NCBI GenBank assembly: GCA_947259395.1
Contig: CAMYMN010000017.1
Coordinates: 79,256-115,190 of the forward strand
Reading direction: 5' to 3'
DNA: 35,935 nucleotides
Source: an uncultured Gammaproteobacteria bacterium
GTDB lineage: Bacteria; Pseudomonadota; Gammaproteobacteria; Arenicellales; JAANXG01
Position numbers and translations under genes: made by a program. The notes beneath the pieces are model-generated. The model was not told the DNA's origin. It did not search any database and saw only the letters and a list, made by a program, of their open reading frames with translations. How positions within the stretch are numbered: the first letter of the stretch is position 1; every line of letters starts with the position of its first letter. This document shows positions 16,078 through 23,885 of the stretch, piece after piece.

Positions 16078-17202
16078 ATGGAATTTACGCCTTCAAATCC
16101 TTCCTGGATAGGCATGGAAATGGAATTCCAACTGCTCGATGTCGAAACCCTCGATCTCGTTGACGGCATTCTTCCATTGATGGACTTCTATCCCAACGAT
16201 CCTCACATCAAACCGGAGTTCAATCAGAATACGATTGAGGTGTGCTCAAAGATCTGCAGCGATATAGACGAACTCGGTGCTCACATGCGGGCCTTGCTTA
16301 GGAACTTACGAGACACGTGTCAGCGCTTGGACATGCTGCTTTGCAGCGCCGGCACCCACCCGTTTGGAGAACGGCTCGCGCTCATCACACCGATGCCACG
16401 TTATCGGCAGTTGGAGAAATCGGCCGGTTACATCGGACATAACCAAATTACCTTCGCCACCCATGTGCACCTCGGCATGACCTCCGGTGACGAGGCCACG
16501 TCGCTGATGCATGAGCTCAAGGCGTTGTTACCGTTGTTGATCGCGGTGTCAGCCAGCTCACCGTTCTGGCGAGGCTTTGACACCGGATTCGCTGCCTATC
16601 GTCATCGCATTCTGGCGGCGACGCGAAGCTATGGCATCCCGCCCTCTTTCGCGACTTGGGATGATTTTTCCAACTTCCTCGACACCACGTCCCTGGCCGG
16701 GGTGTTCAGCACCATCAACGATATTCACTGGGACATCCGGCCACGGCCGCATCTAGGCACTCTCGAGATTCGGGTGATGGACGCACAACCCACCATTTCC
16801 CTGGCGTTGACGCTCGCTGGATTCCTGCGCGCCGTGGTGACCTATCTTCGTAGCACGCGGCAAACCCGCCGCCCGCCATTATTTCCACATGCCGTGCACT
16901 GGTGGATAGAGAAACACAACCACTTTCAAGCCTCGAAACAAGGCCTAGACGCAAAATATATCCATGATGCACGAGGCACGTTGGTGCCGATGCGCGAGCT
17001 TTGTCAACATGTCATGCAAGCAACCCAACCCATCGCTGAGGAACTAGGCCAGAGATCGTATTTCGAGCGACTCCAGGACCACGTTGATGATGGTCCGAGT
17101 TATGTGCAGCAACGGAAGGTTTACGAAAAGACCGGTTCGTTCAAGGCAATCGCCAAGCACCTGATTGCGGAGCTGGAAACTGACCTCAACGGCATCAACT
17201 AA
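16078..17202 (+). CDS. YbdK-type carboxylate-amine ligase (glutamate-cysteine ligase family 2)
   Basis: The 374-residue product has the GCS2 signature: GMEMEFQLLD near the N-terminus (metal-binding glutamates), the EFNQNTIEVCS strand, an HVHLGM segment, the SASSPFWRGFDTGFAAYR helix, and LGTLEIRVMDAQPT, which carries the late active-site acidic residues. E. coli YbdK, the reference member, has weak gamma-glutamylcysteine ligase activity; the physiological reaction of most members is unknown. It is an ATP-dependent soluble enzyme. The ATG at 16078 is used; no strong Shine-Dalgarno site is visible. It follows the hydrolase cluster after a 367-base structured gap and is probably transcribed separately. 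Confidence 0.88.
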   Translation: MEFTPSNPSWIGMEMEFQLLDVETLDLVDGILPLMDFYPNDPHIKPEFNQNTIEVCSKICSDIDELGAHMRALLRNLRDTCQRLDMLLCSAGTHPFGERLALITPMPRYRQLEKSAGYIGHNQITFATHVHLGMTSGDEATSLMHELKALLPLLIAVSASSPFWRGFDTGFAAYRHRILAATRSYGIPPSFATWDDFSNFLDTTSLAGVFSTINDIHWDIRPRPHLGTLEIRVMDAQPTISLALTLAGFLRAVVTYLRSTRQTRRPPLFPHAVHWWIEKHNHFQASKQGLDAKYIHDARGTLVPMRELCQHVMQATQPIAEELGQRSYFERLQDHVDDGPSYVQQRKVYEKTGSFKAIAKHLIAELETDLNGIN

Positions 17203-17621
17203 ACTCCGCGTCTTCATTTGGGAACGGTGGGCCCCAACAAGCGTTGATCGTGATACGCAGCCGAAGCTGTGATCATCGACAATAACCAGTGACCAATTCG
17301 GGGACCACTGATTGACGACACTGGCGAGCGCATTGCGTAGCTACCGGCCGCCAACGCGGACCGGCATCAGGCATGACAAACAGCAAATGGTTCATCGTCG
17401 GGGCGCTCTCCACCACGAACTCTCCCGCCTTAGCCGCGGTACCTGTGGGGATCCGTGATTTTCCATTGAAAGTATAAGCTTATGAATAAATTGCAAAAAT
17501 TCGTGAATAGCCTGGTAATTTAATAAGCATTTCGTTATATTCTTATATGTCTGACGGAACGTGTCCCATGTGACCATCCGCTGTTAGCCATCGTGACAAT
17601 CCACGCATAGGAACGTACAAC
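17203..17621 (+). other. 419-base gap, one hairpin, possible weak promoter
   Basis: No gene is supported. A hairpin lies at 17250-17276. TTGCAA at 17491-17496 with GGTAAT at 17514-17519 (17-base spacer) is a weak promoter candidate for the DUF302 genes. The AT-rich tract at about 17461-17550 contrasts with the GC-rich surroundings and would suit a regulatory region. Confidence 0.4.
17250..17276 (+). terminator. hairpin downstream of the YbdK-like gene
   Basis: GTGAT (17250-17254) and CGCAGC (17256-17261) pair with GCTGTG (17266-17271) and ATCAT (17272-17276), giving 11 pairs with two G-U pairs, one bulged A and the tetraloop CGAA. There is no U-tract, so intrinsic termination is doubtful; it could shield the mRNA 3' end. 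Confidence 0.35.
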
Positions 17622-18131
17622 ATGTTTGTCTTAAAAAAACTGATCCCTGGTTCGCCCGCCGCCATCACCTTGCTGGTCGCGGCCCTGGTTACACTGACTA
17701 CTATTTGGCCGGCTGCGGCGTCGCCCGTTAATGCGGCTGACGCACCCCCGGTGCTGGTCGCGAAATCACCCTACGATCTGGAAACAACTCTCACCCGACT
17801 CAAGGCTGCGGCCGAAGGTAACAACTTCCGCGTGATACGTGAACAGACCGTTGATTTTGGACTGGTCGACCAAAACGCGGAAGATCGGCAGCAGCGAATT
17901 CTGTACTTTTGCAACTTCGACATGTTGTATGACGCGTTACAGGTCGACAAGCGCGTCGGCGTGTTTCTGCCCTGCCAGGTGAACGTCACACAACGAGACG
18001 ACGGCGTGTATGTGGTCGCCCCCAATTCCAAGTTGGTCAGTGAGGCTTACCTGGGAAATCCTGATCTAGCGCCAGCCTGTGATCATCTACATCAGGCCTA
18101 TCAAGCCATTCTCGAAGAGAGCACACTGTGA
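17622..18131 (+). CDS. exported DUF302 protein, first of a pair
   Basis: A 169-residue product with a signal peptide (Lys5-Lys6, hydrophobic core about 14-31, cleavage after an alanine-rich stretch near 33-40). The mature part is a DUF302-type domain: the opening SPYDLETTLTRLKAAAEGNNF helix with FRVIREQTVDFG, a middle YFCNFDMLYDAL segment, then LPCQVNVTQ and VYVVAPNSK. DUF302 has no proven biochemical function. Two cysteines sit in the core strands, unlike the next gene. AGGAA eight bases before the ATG at 17622 supports the start. Its stop overlaps the start of the second DUF302 gene, so the two are probably made together. Confidence 0.75.
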   Translation: MFVLKKLIPGSPAAITLLVAALVTLTTIWPAAASPVNAADAPPVLVAKSPYDLETTLTRLKAAAEGNNFRVIREQTVDFGLVDQNAEDRQQRILYFCNFDMLYDALQVDKRVGVFLPCQVNVTQRDDGVYVVAPNSKLVSEAYLGNPDLAPACDHLHQAYQAILEESTL

Positions 18132-18601
18132 TGGGATTACCGCGGCGTTTCCTTGCCGGCTTGGCAGTGTGTGTGATGAGCCTATATTTCGCTGTCGCAT
18201 CGGCATCCGATTCAGCCATGCTGCATGCCCAGTCACAGGACCCATATCCCGAGGCAATGATGAAGCTGCAACGTGCCATCGAGGCGAATGGTTACCGGTT
18301 CTCGCGCGTACAGCGAGTTGATTATGGTCTGCGCAAGCGTGGCTATGACATCCCTCCCTATCGGATCGTTTTTTTTGGTAAACCTGAACAAATTCGCTTT
18401 CTCAGCGTGGCGCAGCCTGAATTGTTGCCCTTTTTGCCGCTAAAAATCATCATTTACCAAGAAGGTGATAACGTCGTACTGCTCGCGGCCAATCCATCGA
18501 CACTCGCCAGCTTTTATCGAGGAAAAGATGTCGCGGGTGTATTCGAAACCTGGGGCCGGGATATTCGCAAAATCCTCACCGATGCGTCACGGTCTGATTG
18601 A
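18131..18601 (+). CDS. exported DUF302 protein, second of a pair
   Basis: 156 residues with a signal peptide (Arg5-Arg6, hydrophobic core about 8-24, cleavage near ASA-SDS). The mature part has the DUF302 pattern: a helix MKLQRAIEANGYRFSRVQ, the strand VDYGLRKRGYDIPPYRIVFFG, then LPLKIIIYQEGDNVVLLAANPS. The start ATG shares its A with the stop of the previous gene (TGATG), a standard coupling arrangement; a GTG three bases earlier is an alternative. Sequence similarity to its neighbour is low but the fold order is the same, which suggests an old duplication and a periplasmic heterodimer. Function is unknown. Confidence 0.75.
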   Translation: MGLPRRFLAGLAVCVMSLYFAVASASDSAMLHAQSQDPYPEAMMKLQRAIEANGYRFSRVQRVDYGLRKRGYDIPPYRIVFFGKPEQIRFLSVAQPELLPFLPLKIIIYQEGDNVVLLAANPSTLASFYRGKDVAGVFETWGRDIRKILTDASRSD

Positions 18602-18665
18602 GCGCCGCTACGGGGGTTAGCGTTTTGGGTTACAGTAAGGAACCTCAATTAACGGGGTTTACAAT

Positions 18666-19172
18666 GTGCGGTACAAGATAAAACGCAAACAACCCAATTC
18701 AAAGATGTGCTTGGTGTGCGGACTCAAGAACGACTTGGGTCTCAAAGGTGTCTTTTACGAACTCGACAATAAGGAACTTCTTGCTGTTTTCAACCCATTA
18801 ATACAGCACCAAAGTTATCCAGGCAGACTTCATGGCGGCATCGCATCAACGATTCTCGATGAGACCATTGGACGGGCCATCATGATCGACAACGAAAAAG
18901 AGATATGGGGAGTCACCGTCGAATTATCTGTTCGTTTTAAAAAACCGATACCTCTGATACAAGAGCTACGGGTGGTCGCCCGTATCATATCGGAGAATAG
19001 ACGTTTCTTTATCGGCGAGGGTAAGTTGTTATTGGAAGACGGAAGCGTCGCTGCACAGGGCGGCGGAAGATATCTCAAACAGCCCCTAAAACAGATCGCG
19101 GAGTTTGATCCCATAGAACAAGAATGGCGAGTCGTGCCAAAACCAGAGGACCCGGAATTCGTAGATATCTAA
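18666..19172 (+). CDS. PaaI-like hotdog thioesterase
   Basis: The 168-residue protein has a hotdog fold with the signature YPGRLHGGIASTILDETIGRAI, which holds the central helix and the HGG turn used for acyl-CoA hydrolysis in PaaI-type enzymes, followed by VTVELSVRFKKPIPL and a strand ending in GEGKLLLEDGSVAAQGGGRYL. It also has a short N-terminal CLVCG motif, common in one subgroup of this family. The acyl-CoA substrate is unknown. The start is GTG at 18666; an ATG two bases earlier is in another frame and ends after five codons. Lys-rich N-terminal residues before CLVCG fit the family. Codon use looks more AT-rich than in the genes before it. It precedes the cupin by 27 bases. Confidence 0.82.
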   Translation: MRYKIKRKQPNSKMCLVCGLKNDLGLKGVFYELDNKELLAVFNPLIQHQSYPGRLHGGIASTILDETIGRAIMIDNEKEIWGVTVELSVRFKKPIPLIQELRVVARIISENRRFFIGEGKLLLEDGSVAAQGGGRYLKQPLKQIAEFDPIEQEWRVVPKPEDPEFVDI

Positions 19173-19199
19173 CCCATATGCTACACCAAGGCGATCAAG

Positions 19200-19511
19200 A
19201 TGAAGCCACTCAACTTTTTCCTCATCGGCGGCTTACCGCAACACGGTGAGCGCTTCGATCATTTACTTAAATGCCGCAATGTAGTAATCGAGAGAATTGT
19301 TAGCTCGGCGTTTCGTGAACCTGTCGCCTATGATCAAGAGCAGGATGAGTGGGTGATACTCATGCAGGGCAACGCACGCATGAATATGGACGGCAAATTG
19401 ATATCCTTGGCGGTGGGTGACAGCCTGTATATACCCGCTCGCACACCACATCGGGTGGTTTGGACCTCGGACACACCACCGTGTTTATGGTTGGCGGTCC
19501 ATATCCATTAG
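19200..19511 (+). CDS. small single-domain cupin protein
   Basis: A 103-residue protein consisting of one cupin beta-barrel. The first cupin block is seen around QDEWVILMQGNARMNMDG (Glu followed by the Gly-containing turn) and the second around LAVGDSLYIPARTPHRVVWT, where His would be a metal ligand. The usual first-block histidines (HxH) are replaced by DEW, so metal binding may be altered. Small cupins of this type occur as sugar-phosphate isomerase-like or regulatory proteins; the role here is unknown. It lies between the thioesterase and sulfotransferase genes in the same direction, probably one operon. Confidence 0.72.
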   Translation: MKPLNFFLIGGLPQHGERFDHLLKCRNVVIERIVSSAFREPVAYDQEQDEWVILMQGNARMNMDGKLISLAVGDSLYIPARTPHRVVWTSDTPPCLWLAVHIH

Positions 19512-19528
19512 CCCGCGACCATACGTTT

Positions 19529-20260
19529 ATGCCTGAAGTTGCGTACACATTACCGGACTTCCTAATAATCGGCGCTCCCAAGTCCGGGACTTGGTGGCTT
19601 GCCAGCCGGATGAAGAAACATCCCCAGGTGTTCCTAGCGCGGGGTGAACACTCTGGAGAGGTCAAGTACTTTACGAAGTATTTTCACAAACCGTTGTCTT
19701 ACTATTCAAACTTGTTCAAAAACGCCGGCGACCGAATCAAGGGGGAGAAATCCCCTCATTACTGCACCTTGTCCGAGTGCCGGATCCAGTTCATTCGCGA
19801 TCAGATGCCGAACGTTCGGTTGATACTGATACTGCGTGACCCCATCGAGCGGGACTGGTCGGAGGCGCTGGTGGCGTTATTGCGCGATACGGATCGGCGG
19901 TTCGAGCAGTTAGGCGAAACTGAGGTAACGGACATGCTGAATAAGGTGCGACTGAAATATAGTACGGTACTTAACAACTGGTCCAAATTTTTTGGAGAAG
20001 ATCAATTTCATGTTTGCTTTTTTGATGACGTCAAGAAAAATCCAGAGTCGTTATTGAGAAACGTATTTCGGCATATCGGCGTGGACACGCAAATAGATTA
20101 CCAACAGCTCGGATTACATGAAGTCGTCAATAGGGGAATGCGAATTCCGTTGCGACCACCATATCGCGACTATCTCTGCGAGACCTATGTATCAGAGATT
20201 GAAACCCTGCATCAAAGATTCGGCGATAAGGTTCTTCCCTGGATGGCGAGCCACTCGTGA
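19529..20260 (+). CDS. PAPS-dependent sulfotransferase
   Basis: The 243-residue protein has the two PAPS-binding motifs of the sulfotransferase family: the 5'-phosphosulfate loop FLIIGAPKSGTWW (11-23) and the 3'-phosphate region LILILRDPIERDWSEAL (about 95-111), with EKSPHYC between them. It is closest in style to the heparan N-sulfotransferase and Stf0-like bacterial enzymes that sulfate glycans or lipids; the acceptor is unknown. The ATG at 19529 is chosen because earlier starts (19460, 19487) overlap the cupin gene and add residues with no family character. No clear Shine-Dalgarno site. It ends in a GTGA overlap with the ankyrin gene. Confidence 0.85.
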   Translation: MPEVAYTLPDFLIIGAPKSGTWWLASRMKKHPQVFLARGEHSGEVKYFTKYFHKPLSYYSNLFKNAGDRIKGEKSPHYCTLSECRIQFIRDQMPNVRLILILRDPIERDWSEALVALLRDTDRRFEQLGETEVTDMLNKVRLKYSTVLNNWSKFFGEDQFHVCFFDDVKKNPESLLRNVFRHIGVDTQIDYQQLGLHEVVNRGMRIPLRPPYRDYLCETYVSEIETLHQRFGDKVLPWMASHS

Positions 20261-21075
20261 TTACTATCCTTAATAATCGGGCGCAACCTCACACAGACCG
20301 CGTTTTCGTCCGAGATCCCATTGCGATACACAAATGCCTGCCCCGAGGTATCCTTGTTCTAGCCGCGCTGATGTTGATCGGCGCATCGGCCGTCGCCGAT
20401 CAGGAAACTGACCACTGGCGGGAGGCGATTAAAGACTCTGACGTCGCTGCGCTAAGTCGGCTGGCTGAAAGCGGCATCGACGTCAACACCGCCGCGCGCT
20501 ACGGTAAGACGGCGTTGATGCTGGCAGCAGCCGAGGGCGATATTGCGCTGATGCGGCGCCTTATCGCGTTGGGCGCCGACGTAAATCAGGTTAATCGCTC
20601 AAGCGGCAACGCGCTGATGTACGCGGCCCAATATGGTCAGCGCCAAGCCGCCGAGCTTCTCATCCAAGGCGGCGCCGACATTAATCACCGCGCCGGTAAA
20701 GGGTGGAGTGCGCTGATGGTCGCAGTCCTCAAGGGGCGTACCAAGATGGTTGACTTGCTGTTGGAGAATCGCGCCGATCCGAATATGCGGGATGTGCTGG
20801 GGTGGACGCCACTCATGCGCGCCGCCGGTTCCGCCGATCTAACGATTGTTAACAGCTTGATCTTGCGATCGGACCTTGACCTTAATGCACGTAACCAGCA
20901 CGGCCAGAACGCCCTGCACATTGCTGCCATTACCGGCGCGACCGATATCGCGGCTGCGCTGCTCAACCGGGGTATTGATGCAAAGGTTGTCGACAGTGAT
21001 GGAAACACACCGTTGGCCATCGCCGAACGAAAGGCTCACGCCCAGCTGGTGCAATTACTCAAGACACACCAATGA
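20257..21075 (+). CDS. exported ankyrin-repeat protein
   Basis: 272 residues with an N-terminal hydrophobic segment (about 31-46, GILVLAALMLIGAS) followed by AVADQ, so it is exported or anchored. From about residue 50 to the end are about six ankyrin repeats with the usual TALMLAAAEGD and LLIQGGADIN patterns. The GTG start at 20257 overlaps the sulfotransferase stop by four bases; no ATG occurs in frame before the hydrophobic segment, so the long basic n-region appears real. Ankyrin proteins bind other proteins, and coupling to a sulfotransferase suggests a shared process in the envelope, an inference. The end of the gene contains an out-of-frame ATG (21072) at its stop. Confidence 0.82.
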   Translation: MITILNNRAQPHTDRVFVRDPIAIHKCLPRGILVLAALMLIGASAVADQETDHWREAIKDSDVAALSRLAESGIDVNTAARYGKTALMLAAAEGDIALMRRLIALGADVNQVNRSSGNALMYAAQYGQRQAAELLIQGGADINHRAGKGWSALMVAVLKGRTKMVDLLLENRADPNMRDVLGWTPLMRAAGSADLTIVNSLILRSDLDLNARNQHGQNALHIAAITGATDIAAALLNRGIDAKVVDSDGNTPLAIAERKAHAQLVQLLKTHQ

Positions 21076-21157
21076 AGCTGGACATGGCGCGACAGGACCT
21101 TAGCATGATTAACGTACCCGAGGACGCCGACAACTGCTAAAGATTCTGGCTACGGTA

Positions 21158-21613
21158 ATGTGTATAGGATTTGCCGCCTGCTCTGGGCCGGAAGGCGGAG
21201 ACGGGCCCTATATCGAATTCATCGGCGGCGGGTTCATTTTCAATTACCGACTCGCCGAGGCCGATTATGGATTTGTCGCCGGCGTAAAACGGCCCATACC
21301 GGCAGGTACAGTCCTTGAGGCCGAGTTCGAAAATCCCGGGGATGGCGCAGCGATCATCGTTCGGCAAACCGCTAAATGGGGTCGCACCGCGTATATGTTT
21401 CGCACCCCACCGTTGCAAGGAATTAAAGCCAACCGCGACTATCACGTGGAGCTGCGGTTGGTAAATCCCGCCACCTCCCAGGTGATCGCCCGTTACACCA
21501 GAGCCTATCGCTCGGATGTCGGTCAGGACATCTTGCCCAAGTCCCCGCCCGTCGTCGGTCCTGGGTATCACCAACAGTCGCGTCGCGCCTCATCGACAAG
21601 TGAACAGCATTAA
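21158..21613 (+). CDS. conserved lipoprotein of unknown function, start unclear
   Basis: The frame encodes a lipobox at FAAC-SG and then the pattern YIEFIGGGFIFNYRLAEADYGF, followed by a FENPGDGAAIIVRQ strand and an RTPPLQGIKANRDYHVELRL strand. I recognise this as a conserved proteobacterial lipoprotein type, but its function is unknown. From ATG 21158 only seven residues precede the lipid cysteine, too short for a signal peptide. In the same frame upstream, codons give a basic then hydrophobic run (RGRRQLLKILATVM), a good signal peptide, but without ATG, GTG or TTG back to the stop at 21110-21112; CTG at 21134 or 21146, or a frameshift near 21118, could explain it. Stated coordinates are therefore the conservative minimum. 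It lies 82 bases after the ankyrin gene. Confidence 0.65.
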   Translation: MCIGFAACSGPEGGDGPYIEFIGGGFIFNYRLAEADYGFVAGVKRPIPAGTVLEAEFENPGDGAAIIVRQTAKWGRTAYMFRTPPLQGIKANRDYHVELRLVNPATSQVIARYTRAYRSDVGQDILPKSPPVVGPGYHQQSRRASSTSEQH

Positions 21614-21794
21614 CAGATCGGTCCTGCGCGTGGTTCGTTGACACCGTAACGCCCTTGCTCCGATAGCAGGCGTAGACGAGCTGCTCTTGGGAGACGTACA
21701 CAACATCGCAACACTGTGCGGCCCCGGACCGTGTGCTTGACGACCTTCTTCCGTTGTTCCATTCTTGTCTGATACTTCCCGCAGCCTTGTAACT

Positions 21795-22205
21795 ATGAAC
21801 TTGTGCCGAGTTTTTACTCTCGCTTTTTTGTTGTCTTTCAGTGTCACCGCCGCCGCGGAATCCATCGCGACGATGATTCAACTGTCCCATGGCTTCGGCA
21901 GCCGGCCCGCCACTCGGGTCAGCATGAGACTGCTGTCCACCGACTTCGACGGCGCGCCAGGTTTGGGCGTGGCACTGCCTCTGTATTCCAGCAACCCCAG
22001 TGCATCCGCGTGGTACCGCATGCAAAATGCGAAACACCGGCGGCCGTTCTGCGAACGCAGCCCCAACGGCTGCCTGGCATTTGGCCTGCTACTGGGTGCG
22101 GGGATCGTTTACTTTGTGGTCGAGGCAGCGAACGACGCGGACGGTGACAGCCGGGTAAGTTTTACATCCGGTTCTACTGGTGTGACCGTGAACAACTCGC
22201 GATGA
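21795..22205 (+). CDS. small exported protein of unknown function
   Basis: The 136-residue product starts with a signal peptide (MNLCRVFTLAFLLSFSV, cleavage near TAAAES, about residues 17-23). The mature part is rich in Ser and Arg, then has a hydrophobic stretch (about 94-112, CLAFGLLLGAGIVYFVVEA) that could be a membrane helix, and ends in an Asp/Ser-rich tail. I do not recognise it. I use ATG 21795 rather than the TTG at 21765 because the signal peptide begins there. No Shine-Dalgarno site is clear. A 15-base palindrome follows the stop. Confidence 0.55.
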   Translation: MNLCRVFTLAFLLSFSVTAAAESIATMIQLSHGFGSRPATRVSMRLLSTDFDGAPGLGVALPLYSSNPSASAWYRMQNAKHRRPFCERSPNGCLAFGLLLGAGIVYFVVEAANDADGDSRVSFTSGSTGVTVNNSR

Positions 22206-22661
22206 GCAGGAATTGCATGATGCAATCACAATGAATATACCAGTTGGCGTGTCAACACCCGACGCCTGATTTACGATTAGCAATGAATCGTTATCGCGAT
22301 CCATTGGCGCATACAACGGCTGATGACCGGGGCATCGAGGTTGACGCGAGTCAAGAATCTCGTCGCACCCACTTTTTTAACCCCGATCTAATCGCCAAAA
22401 ATCGTTAACCATCCGGCAATTGCAACGCGTTGTTCGGGTAACGTCTATACTGTAAAGAGGTAGATCGTAAATTGAGCGTAGTCAGCATCCAGCGCGCACG
22501 ATAATGACTAAAGAATGTGGGATTCCTGAGCCGGTTTAGTGGTATAATCCCTAGTGTTTTAATCTGTATTTTTTCGGGCGCTGTCGCTGGCCAACAAACC
22601 CAGCTCCAGGCGTGACGCCAAGCATGTCAAGCCCGATGATACTGGGGGAGTCGTCGACAAA
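22206..22661 (+). other. 456-base gap upstream of the HD-GYP gene
   Basis: No gene is supported. It holds an ATTGCAT-G-ATGCAAT palindrome at 22212-22226 just after the preceding stop, a perfect CAACGCGTTG palindrome at 22423-22432, and an extended -10 promoter at 22540-22548. The reverse-strand frame at 22559-22753 is a shadow of the HD-GYP start. Confidence 0.45.
22540..22548 (+). promoter_or_regulatory. extended -10 promoter for the HD-GYP gene
   Basis: TGG-TATAAT matches the extended -10 form TGnTATAAT exactly. The position 17 bases upstream (GGATTC) does not resemble a -35 box, as expected for extended -10 promoters. Transcription would start near 22555, leaving a leader of about 107 bases. 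Confidence 0.55.
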
Positions 22662-23822
22662 ATGCCACCAAACGCGGGTAATGACAGCGTGACCACCGTC
22701 TTTTCGGATCCGAAGTGGGTGGCGATGGAGGACGGGGCAACCTTATCGCACAAGCTTCACTCGCTTCATCAAACGCTGCGCGAGCGTTTCAAAATTATCG
22801 ACCACATATCGGTGGCGGTTTACGATCCGCAGACCGATGATCTCAGGACTTTCCTCGATACCAGTGCCAACCAGGCGGCATTACATGCGTATCGTGCCAA
22901 GCTGTCGGACAGCGGCTCTCTCGATCGGTTACGACGAACCCGTCAATCCCGGGTCATTCATGACCTGCAGGCGTATACCCCTTTAAAAACGCACACCGAA
23001 CGTCTCATCCGAGCAGGCTATCGATCAAGCTTTACGTATCCGATCGTTTTGAATGACGAATTCTTCGGCTTCGTGTTTTTCAACTCGTTACGAGTCCATG
23101 CTTTCTACCCCCATGTCTGTGCCCAACTGGAACCAGTCGCCCGCCTGATAGGAATGATTGTCGTGTTCGAGCTGCGCATGGTTCGCAACCTTGTCGGCGT
23201 CACGCGTACCACGCAACAGATAGTGACCCGGCGTTACTCCGAAACCGGTGCACATCTGGATAGGATGTCGCGTTATGCGTGGCTAATCACCAGTGAACTC
23301 GCCAAGTCGCGTTTTCTAAGTGACGAGTACGCACAGCATATTTTTCTGTTTGCTCCGCTCCACGACGTGGGCAAGATCGTGGTGCCGGATCATATTTTAC
23401 TGAAGTCCGAGCCATTGACGGATGAAGAATTCGAAATCATGAAGACCCATACCACTAAGGGTTTGGAGATGGTGGACAATATGTTGAGCGAGCTGGGGTT
23501 ATTTCATATGCCGTTCATTGAGGTGTTGCGTAACATCATCATTGCCCATCACGAGGCCGTGGATGGCAGTGGTTATCCCCAGGGCCTGAAGGGCGACGAA
23601 ATCCCACTGGAAGCGCGAATCGTCACGGTGGCCGATGTTTTTGACGCGCTCACGAGTCAGCGACCCTACAAACCTGCGTGGCCTGTGGATAAATCGAGAA
23701 AGAAGCTGCAAAATCTCGCGGAAAACAAAAAACTCGACCCCGAGTGCGTGGATGCGCTGATCAAGACGCTGAATCAGGCATTGACCATCAAGCGGCAGTT
23801 TCCCGAGGAGAAATTTGGTTAG
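22662..23822 (+). CDS. HD-GYP c-di-GMP phosphodiesterase with GAF-like sensor
   Basis: The 386-residue product has an N-terminal GAF-like domain (about 25-175) and a C-terminal HD-GYP domain (about 195-385). HD-GYP enzymes cleave c-di-GMP at a metal site. Landmarks are all present: HDVGKI (about 233), the HHEAVDGSGYP motif (about 295) and VADVFDALTSQRPYK (about 320). The GAF region could bind a small ligand or respond to light or redox, but shows no tetrapyrrole-type cysteine. No membrane helix, so it is cytosolic. GGGGGAG eleven bases before the ATG supports the start. It stands alone with its own promoter. Confidence 0.9.
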   Translation: MPPNAGNDSVTTVFSDPKWVAMEDGATLSHKLHSLHQTLRERFKIIDHISVAVYDPQTDDLRTFLDTSANQAALHAYRAKLSDSGSLDRLRRTRQSRVIHDLQAYTPLKTHTERLIRAGYRSSFTYPIVLNDEFFGFVFFNSLRVHAFYPHVCAQLEPVARLIGMIVVFELRMVRNLVGVTRTTQQIVTRRYSETGAHLDRMSRYAWLITSELAKSRFLSDEYAQHIFLFAPLHDVGKIVVPDHILLKSEPLTDEEFEIMKTHTTKGLEMVDNMLSELGLFHMPFIEVLRNIIIAHHEAVDGSGYPQGLKGDEIPLEARIVTVADVFDALTSQRPYKPAWPVDKSRKKLQNLAENKKLDPECVDALIKTLNQALTIKRQFPEEKFG

Positions 23823-23832
23823 CATAATAATT

Positions 23833-23877
23833 GGGCTGCGGTTATGGCTTTCCGAAGGAGACAGCCCTCAAATCTCA
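23833..23877. terminator. possible hairpin between converging genes
   Basis: GGGCTG (23833-23838) pairs with CAGCCC (23872-23877), and within the 33-base loop TCCGAAGGA forms a small second stem. It lies in the 63-base gap between the HD-GYP gene and the oppositely oriented enol-lactonase gene, where a shared terminator would be expected. No U-tract. Confidence 0.3.
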
Positions 23878-23885
23878 CCGTCTGT

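Noticed and set aside
21423..22037. 204-codon reverse frame
   Set aside because: It covers parts of two forward frames with signal peptide or lipobox and has no recognised motif.
22420..22451. TTGCAA plus TATACT as a promoter
   Set aside because: Spacer is 20 bases, too long; the extended -10 site at 22540 is better placed.
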